Assembly: GCF_001870515.1 (NCBI RefSeq)
Contig: NZ_MDGT01000007.1
Span: 1 to 58,479 of the forward strand
Length of the DNA stretch: 58,479 nucleotides
From: Idiomarina sp. MD25a
Lineage (GTDB): Bacteria > Pseudomonadota > Gammaproteobacteria > Enterobacterales > Alteromonadaceae
Direction: 5' to 3'
This document shows, piece by piece, positions 37,480 to 46,540 of this stretch; position 1 is the stretch's first letter, and each line of letters opens with the position of its first letter. The position numbers and the translations under genes were made by a program. The notes under the pieces were generated by a model. It searched no databases, was not told where the DNA came from, and saw only the letters and a list, made by a program, of their open reading frames with translations.

Positions 37480-39261
37480 ATGAGTTTGAACCATTACTAC
37501 ATTAACCCAATTGACCCCAAAGGTCATTTATTTGAGGTCACTCTGCGTATTGAAAAGCCGCATCCTGATGGTCAAGAACTCTGGTTACCGAATTGGATAC
37601 CCGGCAGCTATCTCATCCGCGATTTTAGCAAACATATTATCGGCGTTTATGCCGAACACGATGGACGTGCCATTAAGCTCGATCAAATTAGCAAAAACCG
37701 CTGGCGCCTCGAACCCTGTGATCACGCCGTACAAGTAAGTTATCAAGTATATGCTTTCGATCTCTCGGTTCGTAGCGCTTATCTTGACGAACTACAAGGC
37801 TTTTTCAATAACACATCACTCTGTCTGGCCGTCGCTGGCCAAGAGCAGAATCCTTGTCGATTGATCCTTGAGCCAAGCGATAGCGTCGCGCATTGGCGTG
37901 TTGCAACCGGTATGCCGCGCGTATCTGGAAATGCACACAGCTGGGGTGAATTTGAAGCGGAAAACTACGACAAATTAATTGATTACCCATTCTTGCTCGG
38001 TGAGCTGACCATTGAAGAGTTTATTGCCCATGGTATTAAACACTCGTTAGTACTGAGCGGCCGACACAAAGCCGATACTTCGCGCATCACCGCGGACCTA
38101 GCGCGTATTTGTGAGTATCAGCTAAAAATGTTTGGCGATCCAGCACCCTTTAAGCACTATACGTTCTTAACCATGGTCGTAGGCGATGGTTTTGGTGGGC
38201 TTGAGCATAACAACTCGACTGCGCTGGTGTGCAGCCGCAAGGACCTCATTAAGCCTGGGCAGACTAAGGTGGACGATAACTACGAAACGTTTTTAAGCTT
38301 GTGCTGCCATGAGTATTTTCATAGCTGGAACATTAAAACGCTTAAGCCTAAAGCTTTCATCCCCTACCCGCTGGAGCAAGAAACCTACACAGAACAACTG
38401 TGGTTTTACGAAGGCATGACTTCATATTTTGATGATTACCTGCTTCATCGTGCAGGCATTATTTCTGCCGATCGTTATTTACGTTTGCTGGGCAACACCT
38501 TGGCGCGGGTTGAACGCGGTGTCGGACAGCATCAACAATCTGTGACTGAATCGAGCTTCTTAGCTTGGACCAAGTTCTACCAACAGAATGAAAACGCGCC
38601 CAATAGCATTGTAAGTTACTATGCCAAAGGGGCTCTTATCGCTTTGTGTTTGGACTTAACCATTCGTCTACAAAGCGATCATCAACTCGATTTACAACAA
38701 ATAATGCATGACTTTTGGCATCGGTACGGTAAAACCGGCGAAGGCACGGAGGATCATACATTTTTCGAGTATTTAAGCCATTACACCGCACTTGATGTCA
38801 ACGAGATGCTTCATAACGCTCTATATTCTCGTGAGCAACTGCCTGTGTCAGAGCTGCTAGAAAACTTTGGCGTGAAGGTGGCACGCCACGTGCCCGCTAA
38901 CGACTTACAAAGTAACGGCAAATTACCCGAAAGGTCCGCTAAAGTGACCTTAGGAGCGCGTTACAAAAACCATCCTCAAGGATTGGAGCTAACCCAGGTG
39001 TACCACGATGAAAGCGCTTATGAAGCAGGATTATCGGCCAATGACCGCTTAATAGCCATCGACCATCTTCAGGTTACTAGCGATAACATCAACGAAATAT
39101 TAGATGCTTTCAAGCCGGGCGACAGTGTTACCGTGCACGCCTTTAGACGAGACGAGTTACGAACATTAAAGCTGACCTGGCAAGCACCTAAGAAAACAAG
39201 CTACGTGCTTTCTATCACGCAGCCTGAGTATCTTAATGATTGGTTGAAAACCAACCTTTAG
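37480..39261 (+). CDS. M61 glycyl aminopeptidase-type metallopeptidase with PDZ
   Basis: A 593-residue peptidase of family M61. An N-terminal beta domain (LNHYYINPIDPKGHLFEV, WLPNWIPGSYLIRDFSKHI) precedes the gluzincin core with zinc motif HEYFHSWNIK and downstream Glu in WFYEGMTSYFDD. The C-terminal PDZ-like domain occupies about 500-570 (DESAYEAGLSANDRLIAI). There is no signal peptide, so it is likely cytoplasmic. The start at 37480 is set by AAAGGAGT directly upstream. It ends 4 bp inside the convergent M23 gene. Confidence 0.9.
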   Translation: MSLNHYYINPIDPKGHLFEVTLRIEKPHPDGQELWLPNWIPGSYLIRDFSKHIIGVYAEHDGRAIKLDQISKNRWRLEPCDHAVQVSYQVYAFDLSVRSAYLDELQGFFNNTSLCLAVAGQEQNPCRLILEPSDSVAHWRVATGMPRVSGNAHSWGEFEAENYDKLIDYPFLLGELTIEEFIAHGIKHSLVLSGRHKADTSRITADLARICEYQLKMFGDPAPFKHYTFLTMVVGDGFGGLEHNNSTALVCSRKDLIKPGQTKVDDNYETFLSLCCHEYFHSWNIKTLKPKAFIPYPLEQETYTEQLWFYEGMTSYFDDYLLHRAGIISADRYLRLLGNTLARVERGVGQHQQSVTESSFLAWTKFYQQNENAPNSIVSYYAKGALIALCLDLTIRLQSDHQLDLQQIMHDFWHRYGKTGEGTEDHTFFEYLSHYTALDVNEMLHNALYSREQLPVSELLENFGVKVARHVPANDLQSNGKLPERSAKVTLGARYKNHPQGLELTQVYHDESAYEAGLSANDRLIAIDHLQVTSDNINEILDAFKPGDSVTVHAFRRDELRTLKLTWQAPKKTSYVLSITQPEYLNDWLKTNL

Positions 39262-40121
39262 TTATTTGCGAGAGGATATAGCTGGGGTAATAATGCAGGA
39301 TCGAGGCGCTCATTGCCCCAGTTTACGCGCCAATCAAGGTGTGGGCCCGTGGCGCGACCCGATGCGCCTACTTCACCAATCTTTTCACCTTGCTGAATGG
39401 TATCACCGACCTCAACCGAGAGCTTGCTTAGATGCAGGTACGTGGTATTCACACGGTATCCATGATCGATAATGAGCGTGCCGCCTGAATAGAACAAGTC
39501 AGGTTCTGCTAGCGTCACCACACCACTCCAAGGCGCGTAGACGGGGGTTCCAGTCGGTGCGGCAATATCTTCGCCATAATGAGGGCGGCGAGGTTCACCA
39601 TTATAGAATCGCTGTGAACCATAAACACCACTGATACGCCCTTCCGCAGGCTTACGTACCGGTGTCATAAAGTCCATTCGTTTCGAGTCGGTTTGGCGAG
39701 CACGCCATACTTTAGCTGCTTCAGCCTTGGCGCGTTTAACCTGCTCGGGATCCGGCGTGACAGTTTTTTGCGGCACACCTTCAACTCGATCAATCTTGTA
39801 TTCGCGTTTGCTTAAAGTCAGATTAATCGGTGTTTTTTCTGAGCCTTCAACCACTTCAAGGGTTTGATTTAACGCAGCATCGCGCCCAAAACCAATAACA
39901 AAGTAACCATCATCACTGATATCAAGGCGCTCACCTTGATAAATCACCTGTGAGTTGGGCTCAACTTGACCGATCAGCAACGCCCCCTGAGTCAACTCGC
40001 CGTACCATGTCACGGGCGTATCGGTCACGGATATATCTTCCTGAGTCGCTTTAGCTGCGCTGCCAAACGCAATACTCACTATCGATAATAGTGGGATAAT
40101 CACTTTGAAACGGTTAAGCAT
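39258..40121 (-). CDS. secreted M23 (LytM-type) peptidase
   Basis: A 287-residue periplasmic protein with a signal peptide (about 1-26). The C-terminal LytM domain has the zinc ligands in PHYGEDIAAPTGTPV and GPHLDWRVNW, plus TTYLHLSKLSV and GEKIGEVGASGRATG. The ligands look intact, so it should be an active peptidoglycan endopeptidase. The N-terminal half (about 30-130) is an unassigned beta domain. I chose the ATG at 40121, with AAAGGAG 9 nt upstream. It overlaps the PTPS gene by 8 bp. Confidence 0.9.
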   Translation of the reverse strand: MLNRFKVIIPLLSIVSIAFGSAAKATQEDISVTDTPVTWYGELTQGALLIGQVEPNSQVIYQGERLDISDDGYFVIGFGRDAALNQTLEVVEGSEKTPINLTLSKREYKIDRVEGVPQKTVTPDPEQVKRAKAEAAKVWRARQTDSKRMDFMTPVRKPAEGRISGVYGSQRFYNGEPRRPHYGEDIAAPTGTPVYAPWSGVVTLAEPDLFYSGGTLIIDHGYRVNTTYLHLSKLSVEVGDTIQQGEKIGEVGASGRATGPHLDWRVNWGNERLDPALLPQLYPLANN

Positions 40122-40995
40122 AAGCAATTGCTCCTTTGCCTACTCCCTCGAACGCTCGAACCCGTACACGTTGCTCAGGATGGTCTTGTTTGATTTTTGC
40201 AGCAATAAACTCTGCAATGCACTCCACCGTAGAGTCCGAATCAATAAAATCGTTCTCACTCTTAGGTACGATCAATTCAAACAAGCCTTGATCAGCAACA
40301 TAACTGTAGCCCACATGAGTCGCTTCACTCAGCTGCTTAGCCGATTCCGACCGCTGTAACCGTTTAATCTCTACTTTGTCTTCTTCTGAACCAATGTAAA
40401 TATCAGCCCATCGCTCAGACCATTGTTTCTCGAGCACTGGTTGACGAATATTATCCAACGCAATTTGAATTTTTGAACGGTGACCGTGAGCGATACGCTG
40501 GCAGTTACCGTCATGTTTTTTGAGCCCATGAGTATAATGATAATAGAAGCCATCTATCGCTTCGGGGCGCAATGACAAGCGCAATCCTTGTACGTTACCG
40601 GGCAATTCGCGTTTTATTACTGCGCGTAAGTAGTCGGTCACGGTCAGTGCATCCACTTTTTCCGCATCGATATAAGCAAAGGCTTCAGCGGGACAAAATA
40701 GATGAATCGAGCGCCCTTCGGGACGCATAAAGTCAACCCAGTGAGACTCGTCGTCATCAGAGTGTGTGACACGTGTGTATGCGTGGCTGCTCGGTACCAG
40801 TAGCTTATGATCAACTGACCGATCAATAATCGCTTTGATCTGCTTCTTCACGCGACCAAAATCAAGCACCATCGACTGTTCATTAAGTGAGCCATCGAGC
40901 TCAATATCTACAATCCAGCTTTCGCCCACGATGCCGCGCTCGGCACATAGGTAAGAACAATCAATTACGGTCAAATCATCTACAAATAACAGCAT
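40114..40995 (-). CDS. two-domain 6-carboxytetrahydropterin synthase-like protein
   Basis: A 293-residue protein with two tandem PTPS/QueD-like halves. The C-terminal half has the zinc site pattern YHYTHGLKKHDGNC then AHGHRSKIQI. The N-terminal half has MVLDFGRVKKQIKAI and VDHKLLVP, typical of QueD. Where the zinc His-x-His would be, it has GESWIVDIEL, so that half seems to lack zinc ligands. Similar two-domain proteins occur in Vibrio and Shewanella. A role in deazapurine (queuosine) or pterin metabolism is inferred only from the fold. It overlaps the M23 gene. Confidence 0.8.
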   Translation of the reverse strand: MLLFVDDLTVIDCSYLCAERGIVGESWIVDIELDGSLNEQSMVLDFGRVKKQIKAIIDRSVDHKLLVPSSHAYTRVTHSDDDESHWVDFMRPEGRSIHLFCPAEAFAYIDAEKVDALTVTDYLRAVIKRELPGNVQGLRLSLRPEAIDGFYYHYTHGLKKHDGNCQRIAHGHRSKIQIALDNIRQPVLEKQWSERWADIYIGSEEDKVEIKRLQRSESAKQLSEATHVGYSYVADQGLFELIVPKSENDFIDSDSTVECIAEFIAAKIKQDHPEQRVRVRAFEGVGKGAIAYA

Positions 40996-41072
40996 AGCTC
41001 TCGCTTACATCTCATAAAAATCGGTTCAATTATAACGCTATTCATTGGGTTACGCACCCAGCACTCATCGGC

Positions 41073-41720
41073 TTAAACAATAATTTTCAGTTCGCTGAGT
41101 ACGTCAATGAATAAATGTACAGCTAGCGCAATCAATAACACACCCATTAGTCGATCAACCCAGTGCATGTAACGCCACACGCGTTTAAATACGCGCTCCG
41201 ACGACAGCACTCGGGACAGAAACAAAAACCAGACGCCAGTGGCGAGAATTAAATAAATGGCATAGCTTAACTGCCAAGCAAATGGCGTGTCAGGGCTAAT
41301 CACCACCGTAAATAATGTCAAAAAGAACAACGTTGCTTTGACATTCAGCCCATTAGTTATAAAGCCTGTCATAAACGCGCGTCTTTCAGACGGACGCTGC
41401 GGGTCGTGCTCATGGGTGTCGGGCGCAGGTTTCGGTTTTGACTGCAATGCGCCCACGCCCATGTAGGCTAAATAGAGCGCACCCGCTGTCAAAATAGCTG
41501 CATATAACCACTGGGTTTGTTTAATAATAATGGCTACACCCACCAGTGAATAAGTCACATGCAAAATAATACCTGCGGCTACGCCCAAGCTGACAAACGC
41601 GCCGACTTTACGACCGTAAGATAAGCTATAACGCGTCACCACCGCGAAGTCTGGACCAGGACTTGCAACGGCGAGGAGATGATAGGTGGCAATAGTAAGA
41701 AACTCAGCCCAATAAGACAC
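41073..41720 (-). CDS. LysE/RhtB-family amino-acid exporter
   Basis: A 215-residue inner-membrane protein with six hydrophobic segments and the family N-terminus LLAVASPGPDFAVVTRYSLSYG. A polar linker (about 105-120, PKPAPDTHEHDPQRPSERRA) separates the two halves, then FITNGLNVKATLFFLTLF. Such proteins export amino acids or analogues. I prefer the GTG at 41720, 8 nt behind GGAGG; the ATG at 41735 lies before that site and has no ribosome-binding site of its own. Divergent from a LysR gene, which probably controls it. Confidence 0.88.
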   Translation of the reverse strand: MSYWAEFLTIATYHLLAVASPGPDFAVVTRYSLSYGRKVGAFVSLGVAAGIILHVTYSLVGVAIIIKQTQWLYAAILTAGALYLAYMGVGALQSKPKPAPDTHEHDPQRPSERRAFMTGFITNGLNVKATLFFLTLFTVVISPDTPFAWQLSYAIYLILATGVWFLFLSRVLSSERVFKRVWRYMHWVDRLMGVLLIALAVHLFIDVLSELKIIV

Positions 41721-41745
41721 GACTTGCGCCTCCATGCAATTAAGG

Positions 41746-41760
41746 TTAACTTTTAGTTAA
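41746..41760. promoter_or_regulatory. candidate LysR operator
   Basis: TTAAC-TTTTA-GTTAA is an inverted repeat (41746-41760) in the 66-bp region between the divergent lysE-type and lysR genes. The position and the dyad symmetry in AT-rich sequence suit a LysR-type binding site. Confidence 0.4.
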
Positions 41761-41786
41761 TTCAAATTAAATAAAACTGGTCAACT

Positions 41787-42686
41787 ATGAGCACTAAATC
41801 AAACTTATCGCTGAATGCTCTGCGCGTGTTTGACGTCGCGGCGCGTGCAGGCACCTTCAAACAAGCCGCTCAGCAGTTGGGCGTCACCCAAGCGGCTGTC
41901 ACACGACAAATTCAGACACTCGAAAATCAGTTAGGCATGCGGTTATTTCAACGCGACAACCGTGTTCATGCACTAACGCCGGCGGGATTAGAGCTTGCCC
42001 CTGCACTCGAAAGTATTTTTCGCGAGTTAGATCACACCATACAACGTGCCCGCTCAACCGCTGATCATAACATTACCCGGCTTACACTGGCTATTAGTTC
42101 TGAGCGTCTTCGTTACTGGTTACAAGATCGCCTCGCTGATTTTCACTCGATTTACCCACATATCCAACTCAGTTTTGTTCGTAGCGATGAGCAAGTCAAT
42201 GATGCGCAGCAAGCTGACTGGGCGAGTCAAATTCAACACGAAAACATTGATCTGCTTATCAGCCAAAGCCTTTTACGCGATACGCAAATACAGCAAACCA
42301 CACTCTATAAACCGAGTTATGTCGCGATTAGCCCCGATGCAAATTGTAACTCGACTCAGGCAACGTGGTTTGTCGATAAAGCCCACCCCATGCATCAACG
42401 AGTGATAGAGCAGCACACAAGCCGCACTCACCCGCTGACTATTAATCAATGTGCCGATACGACCATGGCGCTCGACTTGGCATACACATATCAAGGTGTG
42501 GCTATTGTCGATGAACAACTGACGCAACATCCATCATTATCAAACTGGCACACTTTGGGCAAAACTGAGTCGTCACGGAGTGTAGCTGTGTATGCGCAGT
42601 ATCGTAAAAAGCGTCGCTATTCCGTTGCGCTCGTCGCGCTACTTAACTGGCTTAAATTACAAGTCAAAGATATCGATGCATCCTAG
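41787..42686 (+). CDS. LysR-type regulator (GcvA-like)
   Basis: A 299-residue regulator. The N-terminal winged helix-turn-helix (about 8-65) reads LNALRVFDVAARAGTFKQAAQQLGVTQAAVTRQIQTLE, in pieces, closest to the GcvA/AmpR branch. A co-inducer-binding domain follows (about 95-290). It is divergent from the LysE-type exporter and lies 11 bp upstream of a GNAT gene in the same direction, so it may control both. The effector is unknown. Confidence 0.92.
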   Translation: MSTKSNLSLNALRVFDVAARAGTFKQAAQQLGVTQAAVTRQIQTLENQLGMRLFQRDNRVHALTPAGLELAPALESIFRELDHTIQRARSTADHNITRLTLAISSERLRYWLQDRLADFHSIYPHIQLSFVRSDEQVNDAQQADWASQIQHENIDLLISQSLLRDTQIQQTTLYKPSYVAISPDANCNSTQATWFVDKAHPMHQRVIEQHTSRTHPLTINQCADTTMALDLAYTYQGVAIVDEQLTQHPSLSNWHTLGKTESSRSVAVYAQYRKKRRYSVALVALLNWLKLQVKDIDAS

Positions 42687-42697
42687 GAGTCGCCAAT

Positions 42698-43171
42698 ATG
42701 CCCAATTCGAGCCTAAAAACTGAGCGCTTTAATTTCCAACGTCACGCGATTGCACAGGTGGTATCTATCGAAAAACAGCTCTACGATAACCTCGCCTACC
42801 CTGAACTGTTGTTCTATCAAGCCGCACATCAATGGCCAAGTTCTCAGTTTATTTGTCGCGATAACAACGACATCCTTGCGTATGCCATGTACGCGCCGGC
42901 CGAAAAGGCCAATACACTATGGTTGATGTCCGCCGCAGTAAAGCCAGGTTGCCAAGGTCGTGGCGTGGGCACAAAACTGTTAAGCGATAGCTTGCGTAGT
43001 TTAGATGAGCAGGGGGTGACATGTGTCCTTCTAAGCGTCGCCCCAAGCAACGCTGCCGCAATCAGCGTATACGAAAAGCTCGGCTTCGAAGTTGTTAGAA
43101 AGGCTGAGCACTACCTAGGTGTGGGTGAACACAGACTCATAATGCAGAGGAAAATCACAGACAAGGATTAA
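42698..43171 (+). CDS. GNAT N-acetyltransferase
   Basis: A 157-residue acetyltransferase. The acetyl-CoA motif is AVKPGCQGRGVGTKLLSDSL (Q/RxxGxG/A), followed by VLLSVAPSNAAAISVYEKLGFEVV. This is RimI-like in pattern, but the substrate cannot be predicted. It is translated 11 bp after lysR and 2 bp before the permease gene, so these form one message. Confidence 0.9.
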   Translation: MPNSSLKTERFNFQRHAIAQVVSIEKQLYDNLAYPELLFYQAAHQWPSSQFICRDNNDILAYAMYAPAEKANTLWLMSAAVKPGCQGRGVGTKLLSDSLRSLDEQGVTCVLLSVAPSNAAAISVYEKLGFEVVRKAEHYLGVGEHRLIMQRKITDKD

Positions 43172-43173
43172 CC

Positions 43174-44406
43174 ATGAATTTTTTACACGAGTGGGCAACT
43201 GCAGCACACACCAGTGTTGGCTTCTTTTGGATGGCGTTGTGGGCGTTCGCGCTCGGATATCTCATAAGTAGTCTTATTCAGGTCATGGTCAGTCGAGGAC
43301 ATATGAAAAGCCTGATGGGTGACGACTCAGCTAAATCTATGACACTCGGCACTTTTTTTGGATTCATTTCGAGCTCTTGCAGTTTCGCTGCGCTTTCAAC
43401 AACGCGCGCTTTATTTAATAAAGGTGCCTCCTTCCCCGCCTCCATGGCATTTTTACTTGCGTCTACGAACCTCGTTATCGAACTCGGGTTTGTGATTGCG
43501 ATCTTCTTGAGTTGGCAGTTTGTCGCAGGTGAATATATTGGAGGCGTGTTACTTATCGCTTTTGCGTGGCTGTATATTAAGCTGACATCACCTACGGGGT
43601 TGATTAAATCGGCTCGCAAAAACGAAAACGCTGAAGATGAGGACAACTCAACGAAGCCATGGAGCGCCTTGCTAACACGCGAAACATGGCAACAAGTCGC
43701 AAAAAAATACCAAATGGAATGGCAGATGGTGTGGCAAGATGTGCTTCTTGGCTTCACCGCTGCTGGCATCATCTCTGCCTTTGTACCCAGTGAGTTTTTT
43801 AACTGGTTATTCCAAGGTTCTGGCGCCAGTGTCGCCGACGCATCGTTTTTGGAGGTGCTACAGCAGACCATTGTGGGACCTTTAGCTGCATTCTTCACCT
43901 TTATTGGTTCAATGGGTAACATTCCGCTCGCCGCAGTGCTATACGGTGAGGGAGTCGCCTTTGCGGGCGTCATGGCATTTATATTCTCCGATCTAATCGT
44001 ACTGCCAGTGCTGCGTATCAATGCTAAGTACTACGGTTGGAAAATGGCCTTATACATTGCCCTGATGTTATTCGTCTGTTTGGTATTAACCGCCTTAACG
44101 CTGCATTATGGCTTGTTCGCTTTTGACGCCTTGCCCGATCATTCCCAACAACAAAAAATCACCGAACGTGCTTTCTTCTCGGTCGACTACGGCTTCATTC
44201 TTAACCTGATCTTTCTAGCTGTGAGCGCGGGATTAATCTATTTGACTCAGCGGCAGAAAAAGCAACATAAGCATCACGAACATCATCAACACCATGATCA
44301 TGACCACGGTAGCAGTAGCTCGTGGCGTGATCATTTGATGAACGGTCTGTGTATTATTGCCAGCGTTTGGTTGGTTGCAGGTCTGATACTGTATGGGGCT
44401 CTTTAA
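43174..44406 (+). CDS. UPF0718-type permease with His-rich loop
   Basis: A 410-residue inner-membrane permease (DUF318/UPF0718 family) with about 8 hydrophobic segments in two halves. GTFFGFISSSCSFAALSTTRALFNKGAS is typical (seen in pieces), and ASTNLVIELG lies in the next segment. A hydrophilic loop near the C-terminus (about 362-388) is rich in His and Asp (KHHEHHQHHDHDHG), suggesting metal binding. Family members are linked to metal or metalloid export, but the substrate is unproven. The stop overlaps the alkB-like start by 1 bp. Confidence 0.85.
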   Translation: MNFLHEWATAAHTSVGFFWMALWAFALGYLISSLIQVMVSRGHMKSLMGDDSAKSMTLGTFFGFISSSCSFAALSTTRALFNKGASFPASMAFLLASTNLVIELGFVIAIFLSWQFVAGEYIGGVLLIAFAWLYIKLTSPTGLIKSARKNENAEDEDNSTKPWSALLTRETWQQVAKKYQMEWQMVWQDVLLGFTAAGIISAFVPSEFFNWLFQGSGASVADASFLEVLQQTIVGPLAAFFTFIGSMGNIPLAAVLYGEGVAFAGVMAFIFSDLIVLPVLRINAKYYGWKMALYIALMLFVCLVLTALTLHYGLFAFDALPDHSQQQKITERAFFSVDYGFILNLIFLAVSAGLIYLTQRQKKQHKHHEHHQHHDHDHGSSSSWRDHLMNGLCIIASVWLVAGLILYGAL

Positions 44407-45035
44407 TGTCACTATTAGACTCGTCTGACCCTGTTGAATTTGCGCCCGGGGCATGGCTCTTTCCCAATTATGCATCGGAGCAAGCTACAGACATACTGGC
44501 GGCGATACGCGAGTGTGTGCGTCAAGCGCCGCTTCGTCATTTCATGACACCCGGTAATAAGCCTATGTCAGTGCTGAGCAGTAACTGCGGTGATTTTGGG
44601 TGGGTTTCGGATAGCAAAAGCTACCGCTATCAAGCAACCGACCCCAAGTCAGATAAACCTTGGCCTAACATTCCGTCGATTTTGCTTAATGACGCAACAC
44701 AAGTCGCTGAACAAGCAGGTTATCCAGAGTTTTTGCCTAATGCCTGCTTAATAAACGTCTACAAACCGGGTGCTAAAATGGGACTACACCAAGATCGCGA
44801 TGAGTCCGACTTAACTCACCCAGTGGTATCATATTCATTTGGTCTGCCCGCGCGTTTTATTTGGGCTGGTCAGTCACGCACCGGTATGAAACAGCGTCTG
44901 CCGCTTAATCACGGTGATGTATTAGTTTGGGGCGGCCCTAGCCGACTTAATTATCATGGTATTGATAAACTCGTCGAGGGCACTCACCCGCTCACCCTAC
45001 AAACACGTGTCAATCTAACATTAAGAAAAGCTTAA
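44406..45035 (+). CDS. alkB: DNA alkylation repair dioxygenase AlkB
   Basis: A 209-residue Fe(II)/2-oxoglutarate dioxygenase that directly reverses 1-methyladenine and 3-methylcytosine. The iron ligands are His128, Asp130 (LHQDRDE) and His184 (NYHGI); the 2-oxoglutarate Arg pair is in RVNLTLR (201-207). These positions are three less than in E. coli AlkB. The start at 44406 shares its A with the permease stop TAA. A weak A/T hairpin plus T-run follows. Confidence 0.95.
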   Translation: MSLLDSSDPVEFAPGAWLFPNYASEQATDILAAIRECVRQAPLRHFMTPGNKPMSVLSSNCGDFGWVSDSKSYRYQATDPKSDKPWPNIPSILLNDATQVAEQAGYPEFLPNACLINVYKPGAKMGLHQDRDESDLTHPVVSYSFGLPARFIWAGQSRTGMKQRLPLNHGDVLVWGGPSRLNYHGIDKLVEGTHPLTLQTRVNLTLRKA

Positions 45036-45041
45036 TTTTTT
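45020..45041 (+). terminator. weak terminator after alkB
   Basis: ATTAAG (45020-45025) pairs with CTTAAT (45031-45036) around AAAAG, followed by T to 45041. The stem is A/T-rich, so strength is doubtful. Confidence 0.35.
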
Positions 45042-45099
45042 CTGATCCTTTAACATACAGTCACGTATGTATCATTACCTGTATGTGAGAGGAAGTAGT

Positions 45100-45627
45100 A
45101 TGAAAAGTATCAAAACCGCGGCTGTCGCATTGGCTGCCGCAACCTTTTTATTACCTGTAAAAGCCGATGAGTGGCACGTATCAGCTTCGTATTCCACCGA
45201 CCAATTGCGCGGTGCACGAGTCGGCTACCGCACTGAGAGTACACAATTCAGCTTTTTAGATTGGGCAGGCAGTCCGCAAGTAAGTCTCGAGATGGGTCTC
45301 AACCATTGGCAGGACTCAAACGACACGTCCGACAATATCACCGCACTGACCGTGTCACCTGTGTTTCAATGGCAATTGACCGAAAGCGCCACGCCACTGT
45401 ATTTAGAGGCTGGCATCGGCGGTAGTTATTTTGATAAAACCCGTATTGGTGACCGCCGTTTATCAACACAGTTTCAATTTGAAGATCGCGTGGGATTATC
45501 TTGGCAATACAGCGCCGATAGTAAAGCAAGAGTTACAGTACAGTACTCCCATTATTCCAACGCGGATATCGAAAGACCCAACGATGGATTGGACTTTTAT
45601 TCGATTTATTGGGTACTACCTATATGA
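45100..45627 (+). CDS. pagL: outer-membrane lipid A deacylase (PagL-like)
   Basis: A 175-residue outer-membrane beta-barrel of the PagL family, which removes the 3-linked acyl chain from lipid A. There is a signal peptide to about Ala22 and alternating beta strands. The active-site segment is QYSHYSNADIERPNDG, with His151 and Ser153. Twelve residues after the Ser, where I recall the Glu of the Pseudomonas triad, there is Asp165. The start at 45100 is supported by AGAGGAAG upstream. It is 23 bp before dkgB, possibly co-transcribed. Confidence 0.85.
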   Translation: MKSIKTAAVALAAATFLLPVKADEWHVSASYSTDQLRGARVGYRTESTQFSFLDWAGSPQVSLEMGLNHWQDSNDTSDNITALTVSPVFQWQLTESATPLYLEAGIGGSYFDKTRIGDRRLSTQFQFEDRVGLSWQYSADSKARVTVQYSHYSNADIERPNDGLDFYSIYWVLPI

Positions 45628-45650
45628 ATAGCTTAACAAAGGAGGCGATT

Positions 45651-46442
45651 ATGATTCCCCAGTTTGGCATGGGCACCTTTAGATTAGAAGGACAGGAACT
45701 CACCGACCTCGTTAGTGCTGCCATCGATATGGGTTATGAGCACATCGATACCGCGCAATTTTACGATAATGAAGCCGATGTCGGTAAAGCACTTGCTCAA
45801 CACACCAATAAGGACGTGTTTGTCACGACCAAAGTATGGTACGAAAAGCTCGCTTATCAAGATGTGCTTGATTCGCTGCAAGTGAGCCGCGATAAACTAC
45901 AACGCGACACCATCGATCTTGCGCTGATTCATTGGCCCTCGCCGAATGACGAAGTGCCTGTTGAGGAGACCCTAGACGCGCTGCAGAAAGCCCAGCAAGA
46001 TGGGTTAATTAAGCACCTGGGTGTGTCCAATTTCACCATCGATTTGTTAAATCGTGCGGTTGCGCACGTGGGGAAAGATGAAATCCTCACCAACCAGATC
46101 GAGGTGCATCCATTCTTTCAAAACCATGCGATAACCGATGCCTGTAAACAAATGGGTGTTAAAGTAACGGCTTATTTACCGTTGGCAAAAGGCGCCGTGA
46201 TGGATAACTCAGTGATGCAAGATATTGCTGAGAAACACAGTGTCTCGCCGGCACAAGTCGCTATTGCATGGCAATTGGCGAATGACTATGTCGCGATTCC
46301 GTCAACCACCAAGGTGGACCACCTTAAGTCGAATTTTGATGCGCAAAGCTTAAAGCTCGACCAAGATGACATGAAGGCAATCGCGGATATTGACAAAGAC
46401 GATCGTCTCATCGATCCCGATTTCTCGCCTGATTGGGACTAA
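45651..46442 (+). CDS. dkgB: aldo/keto reductase DkgB
   Basis: A 263-residue NADPH-dependent reductase, matching E. coli DkgB (2,5-diketo-gluconate reductase B, also methylglyoxal reductase) from MIPQFGMGTFRLEG to DPDFSPDWD. The catalytic tetrad is visible in DTAQFYDNEADVG (Asp, Tyr), VTTKVW (Lys) and LIHWPSPNDEV (His). The start ATG at 45651 lies 6 nt after the strong site AAAGGAGG. An upstream frame overlapping pagL is not used. Confidence 0.95.
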   Translation: MIPQFGMGTFRLEGQELTDLVSAAIDMGYEHIDTAQFYDNEADVGKALAQHTNKDVFVTTKVWYEKLAYQDVLDSLQVSRDKLQRDTIDLALIHWPSPNDEVPVEETLDALQKAQQDGLIKHLGVSNFTIDLLNRAVAHVGKDEILTNQIEVHPFFQNHAITDACKQMGVKVTAYLPLAKGAVMDNSVMQDIAEKHSVSPAQVAIAWQLANDYVAIPSTTKVDHLKSNFDAQSLKLDQDDMKAIADIDKDDRLIDPDFSPDWD

Positions 46443-46453
46443 CGAGTTCGTAG

Positions 46454-46480
46454 TAGGTAGCGTGCTTAGCGCGCTACCTA
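46454..46480 (+). terminator. terminator-like hairpin after dkgB
   Basis: TAGGTAGCG (46454-46462) pairs with CGCTACCTA (46472-46480), with a further GC/GC pairing in the loop. Only TT follows, so this is a stable hairpin with a poor U-tract. Confidence 0.45.
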
Positions 46481-46540
46481 TTGAACATCGCTTAAGTTCT
46501 GGCACAATACACTTAATAAAACTGAATAGTCAGCGGTGCC

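Noticed and set aside
41035-41062. TGGGT/ACCCA hairpin between the PTPS and LysE-type genes as a terminator
   Set aside because: The stem is only five pairs and no T-run follows in the relevant direction.
43278-44021. 247-codon minus-strand frame inside the permease gene
   Set aside because: It is antisense to a clear membrane-protein gene; its Ser/Thr/Lys-rich, low-complexity sequence is what the reverse of hydrophobic codons gives.
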